The notes beneath the pieces were generated by a model. That model saw only the letters and a program-made list of their open reading frames with translations. It did not search any database and was not told the origin of the DNA. Below are positions 62,244-64,000 of a stretch of 64,000 nucleotides of DNA, in pieces (the first letter of the stretch is position 1; the number at the start of each line of letters is the position of its first letter). The position numbers and the translations under genes were made by a program. The stretch comes from Paenibacillus lacisoli (GTDB lineage Bacteria > Bacillota > Bacilli > Paenibacillales > Paenibacillaceae), in contig NZ_JAUQTB010000003.1 in NCBI RefSeq assembly GCF_030580655.1, forward strand, positions 372,001-436,000, given 5' to 3'.

Positions 62244-64000
62244 GTGCATCAGAAATGGCAGTATTGGAATAAAGTTTCCCGTAAGTGGCTCGCAGTGCTT
62301 GTAGTTTTAGGAATTTTGGCATCCATCCCGATTATTAGTGATCGAATCAAGACGGAAACGTCAGCCAACAATGTAGAAATGGTATTCGACTATCGTGACC
62401 TTGTAGATATCTCGGTGTATCAGGCGCATCCGCAGGATTATATTCAGGAGCAGCTTGCCCGCCTGAAAGCAGCCGGTGTCAACACCATGGCCCTGTATGA
62501 GAGCTCCCTGGATGAGCTGCGCAAATCTCGCCGCATTATGATTTTCAACACGCAGGATTTGGCAAACAAGAAAAATCAGCTGATCCCGGCGAACACGAAC
62601 TATACGTATGTGGTGTTCACGAGCAGTGAGTATGCTTCCGCGCTGACCCCGCTGATTGAGCGGACCTTCCATAGTGTGGACATTGATGTTCAGCCGTGGA
62701 GCTACAATGGCCAGCAGGGTCTGGTGATCCAGACACCGCCGGAGAATGCGACGATCAAGCCGCTGTGGCAGGATCCGATTACACTGAAAATGCTGCGTGA
62801 CCAAGGCTTCAACATTATGCCGCGTCTGGGCGACAGCCTGCCTTATAACAGTGAAGATGTCGAGCAGCTGCTCAGCTATTACGAAGAGAACGGCGTCAAA
62901 CGCATTCTGTTCGAAGGTGACGCTGTAAAAGGGTTTAACGACAATGAAGATAAGAACAGTCTGGTTGATTTTGCCGAACTGCTGAACCGTCACGGTATCG
63001 GCATGGCCGCGATCGAGAATCTGAAAAAGCCGCAAAAAGGCTTCAGCACCGTGGCTTACCTGACGCATTACAATGTAGTACGTCTCTATTCGCTCAGCGA
63101 CCGTGATGCATCTCTGGATGTAGATACGATTGCCGACCGTTTTGCACTGGCGACCAAAGACCGTAAGATCCGCATGCTGTATCTGAACGTATCTCCGGCC
63201 CGTAACTCCGCGAAGGCAGAGATTACAGACCAGATGGACAACCTGCTGGATGCACTGGGTTCGGAAGGACATGCCGTGCAGATGATTGAGGATAACGGGT
63301 TTAAGCTTGGACAGGCGGAAGCATTCAAGGTTGCCGAGTCCTCCTACGAACGTTATCTCAAAATCGTGGTGACTCTGGGTGCGGTGGCATTTGTGGCCCT
63401 GATGATCTCCTATTTCATTCCGTATCTGACGATCCCGGCGTTTGTGCTGGGTCTGCTCGGGTTTGCTGCGCTGTACAAGCTTAATGCCAACCTGTTCGAG
63501 CAGGGACTTGCGCTGCTGGTGGCCATTAGTGCGCCTACGGTAGCCGTTATTCTGGCCGTACGTAAGGTTACTGCCTCACAAGCCAAGGAAGCAGCCGTAC
63601 CTGTGGGCAATCGTCTGGTGCGCAGTTTGGTATTGTACGTGATCACCGCTGTAATCTCGCTGTCTGCGGTACCGTTCATGATTTCACTGCTGAATAATAT
63701 TACGTACAGCCTCGTTATTAATCAGTTCCGCGGGGTAAGCCTCCTGCACGTGGCACCCATCGGATTGATTGCGATCTATGTCTTCTTCTACCGCGGGATT
63801 TCCATCCGCAAGGAGCTGCCGAAGCTTCTGCGTATGCCGATCACCGTTATGATGGTGATTGTTGTGGCTGTCATTGGCATCGTGGGCATGTACTACCTGA
63901 GCCGCACAGGCAATGGCGGTACTGTGTCGCCGCTGGAGATGAGCTTCCGTACAGCGATGGAGAATCTGTTTGGAGTCCGTCCAAGGAACAAGGAGTTCCT
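62244..64000 (+). CDS. DUF5693 family membrane protein (3' end outside window)
   Basis: The open frame runs off the right edge (585 codons visible). An N-terminal TM helix (about residues 15-33) is followed by a roughly 340-residue extracytoplasmic domain (VDISVYQAHPQDYIQEQLARL near its start), then at least six TM helices from about residue 375. It resembles DUF5693 proteins that in Paenibacillus precede csaB (polysaccharide pyruvyl transferase), suggesting a surface-polymer role; csaB itself would lie beyond the window. The start is GTG at 62244 with GGAGG 8 nt upstream; TTG at 62241 is the alternative. Confidence 0.75.
   Translation, partial: MHQKWQYWNKVSRKWLAVLVVLGILASIPIISDRIKTETSANNVEMVFDYRDLVDISVYQAHPQDYIQEQLARLKAAGVNTMALYESSLDELRKSRRIMIFNTQDLANKKNQLIPANTNYTYVVFTSSEYASALTPLIERTFHSVDIDVQPWSYNGQQGLVIQTPPENATIKPLWQDPITLKMLRDQGFNIMPRLGDSLPYNSEDVEQLLSYYEENGVKRILFEGDAVKGFNDNEDKNSLVDFAELLNRHGIGMAAIENLKKPQKGFSTVAYLTHYNVVRLYSLSDRDASLDVDTIADRFALATKDRKIRMLYLNVSPARNSAKAEITDQMDNLLDALGSEGHAVQMIEDNGFKLGQAEAFKVAESSYERYLKIVVTLGAVAFVALMISYFIPYLTIPAFVLGLLGFAALYKLNANLFEQGLALLVAISAPTVAVILAVRKVTASQAKEAAVPVGNRLVRSLVLYVITAVISLSAVPFMISLLNNITYSLVINQFRGVSLLHVAPIGLIAIYVFFYRGISIRKELPKLLRMPITVMMVIVVAVIGIVGMYYLSRTGNGGTVSPLEMSFRTAMENLFGVRPRNKEF

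Overview
The window looks like a chromosomal segment of a Paenibacillus-type, spore-forming, low-to-moderate GC Gram-positive (class Bacilli). The evidence is a Bacillus-like block (ychF, prfA-prmC, spoIIR, ywlC-mntP-ywlE, ywlG-glyA, upp-mnaA-atp operon, ywzB-murA-spoIID-spoIIQ-spoIIID-mbl-flhO-flhP-fabZ), strong Shine-Dalgarno sites, frequent GTG/TTG starts, intrinsic terminators, and a bacterial-type glnS, which is rare in Bacilli but known in Paenibacillus. No tRNA, rRNA, insertion sequence, prophage or CRISPR array was found.

Layout. 1-6.4 kb: 3' end of glnS, an ArsB/NhaD-type ion transporter converging on an MFS transporter, then mobA, a soluble chemoreceptor-like protein and moaA (molybdenum cofactor). 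6.4-6.8 kb: an intergenic region holding a candidate ~80-nt small RNA with its own promoter, a CcpA-type cre site and a terminator. 6.8-12.5 kb: two efflux modules read leftward, each led by a TetR regulator (TetR + RND pump; TetR + paired SMR pump YkkC/YkkD), each with a palindromic operator at its promoter. 12.6-15.8 kb: a cardiolipin synthase converging on a divergent PLD-superfamily protein.

15.8-26.5 kb is the most striking accessory region: a CarH/LitR-type B12-binding MerR regulator (a likely light sensor) followed by a seven-gene, translationally coupled carotenoid operon (two CrtI/CrtN desaturases, CrtM synthase, a CruF-like membrane protein, an acyltransferase, a GT2 glycosyltransferase and a CrtP-like oxygenase), then type 2 IPP isomerase (fni), which supplies precursors. 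The carH promoter and the crt promoter both carry three tandem repeats spaced exactly 11 bp, the architecture described for CarH operators. This suggests a light-switched, probably C30, glycosylated/acylated carotenoid pathway.

26.5-43 kb: housekeeping and sporulation genes, including a ZTP riboswitch with terminator ahead of ywlG-glyA, a 3x13-bp tandem repeat between ywlG and glyA, and a sugar ABC transporter with no ATPase gene, preceded by a cre-like site. 43-51 kb: the complete F1Fo ATP synthase operon (atpZ-like, atpI, B, E, F, H, A, G, D, C), with an internal terminator-like hairpin after atpE and a duplicated 35-bp hairpin element between atpA and atpG. 51-64 kb: cell wall and sporulation genes (murA, spoIID, spoIIQ, spoIIID, mbl), two flagellar rod/hook-like proteins, an EpuA-type small membrane protein, fabZ with a structured upstream region, pgcA, and a truncated DUF5693-type membrane protein at the right edge. 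Candidate forespore sigma-F promoters precede spoIIR and spoIIQ, and a sigma-E-like promoter precedes spoIIID.
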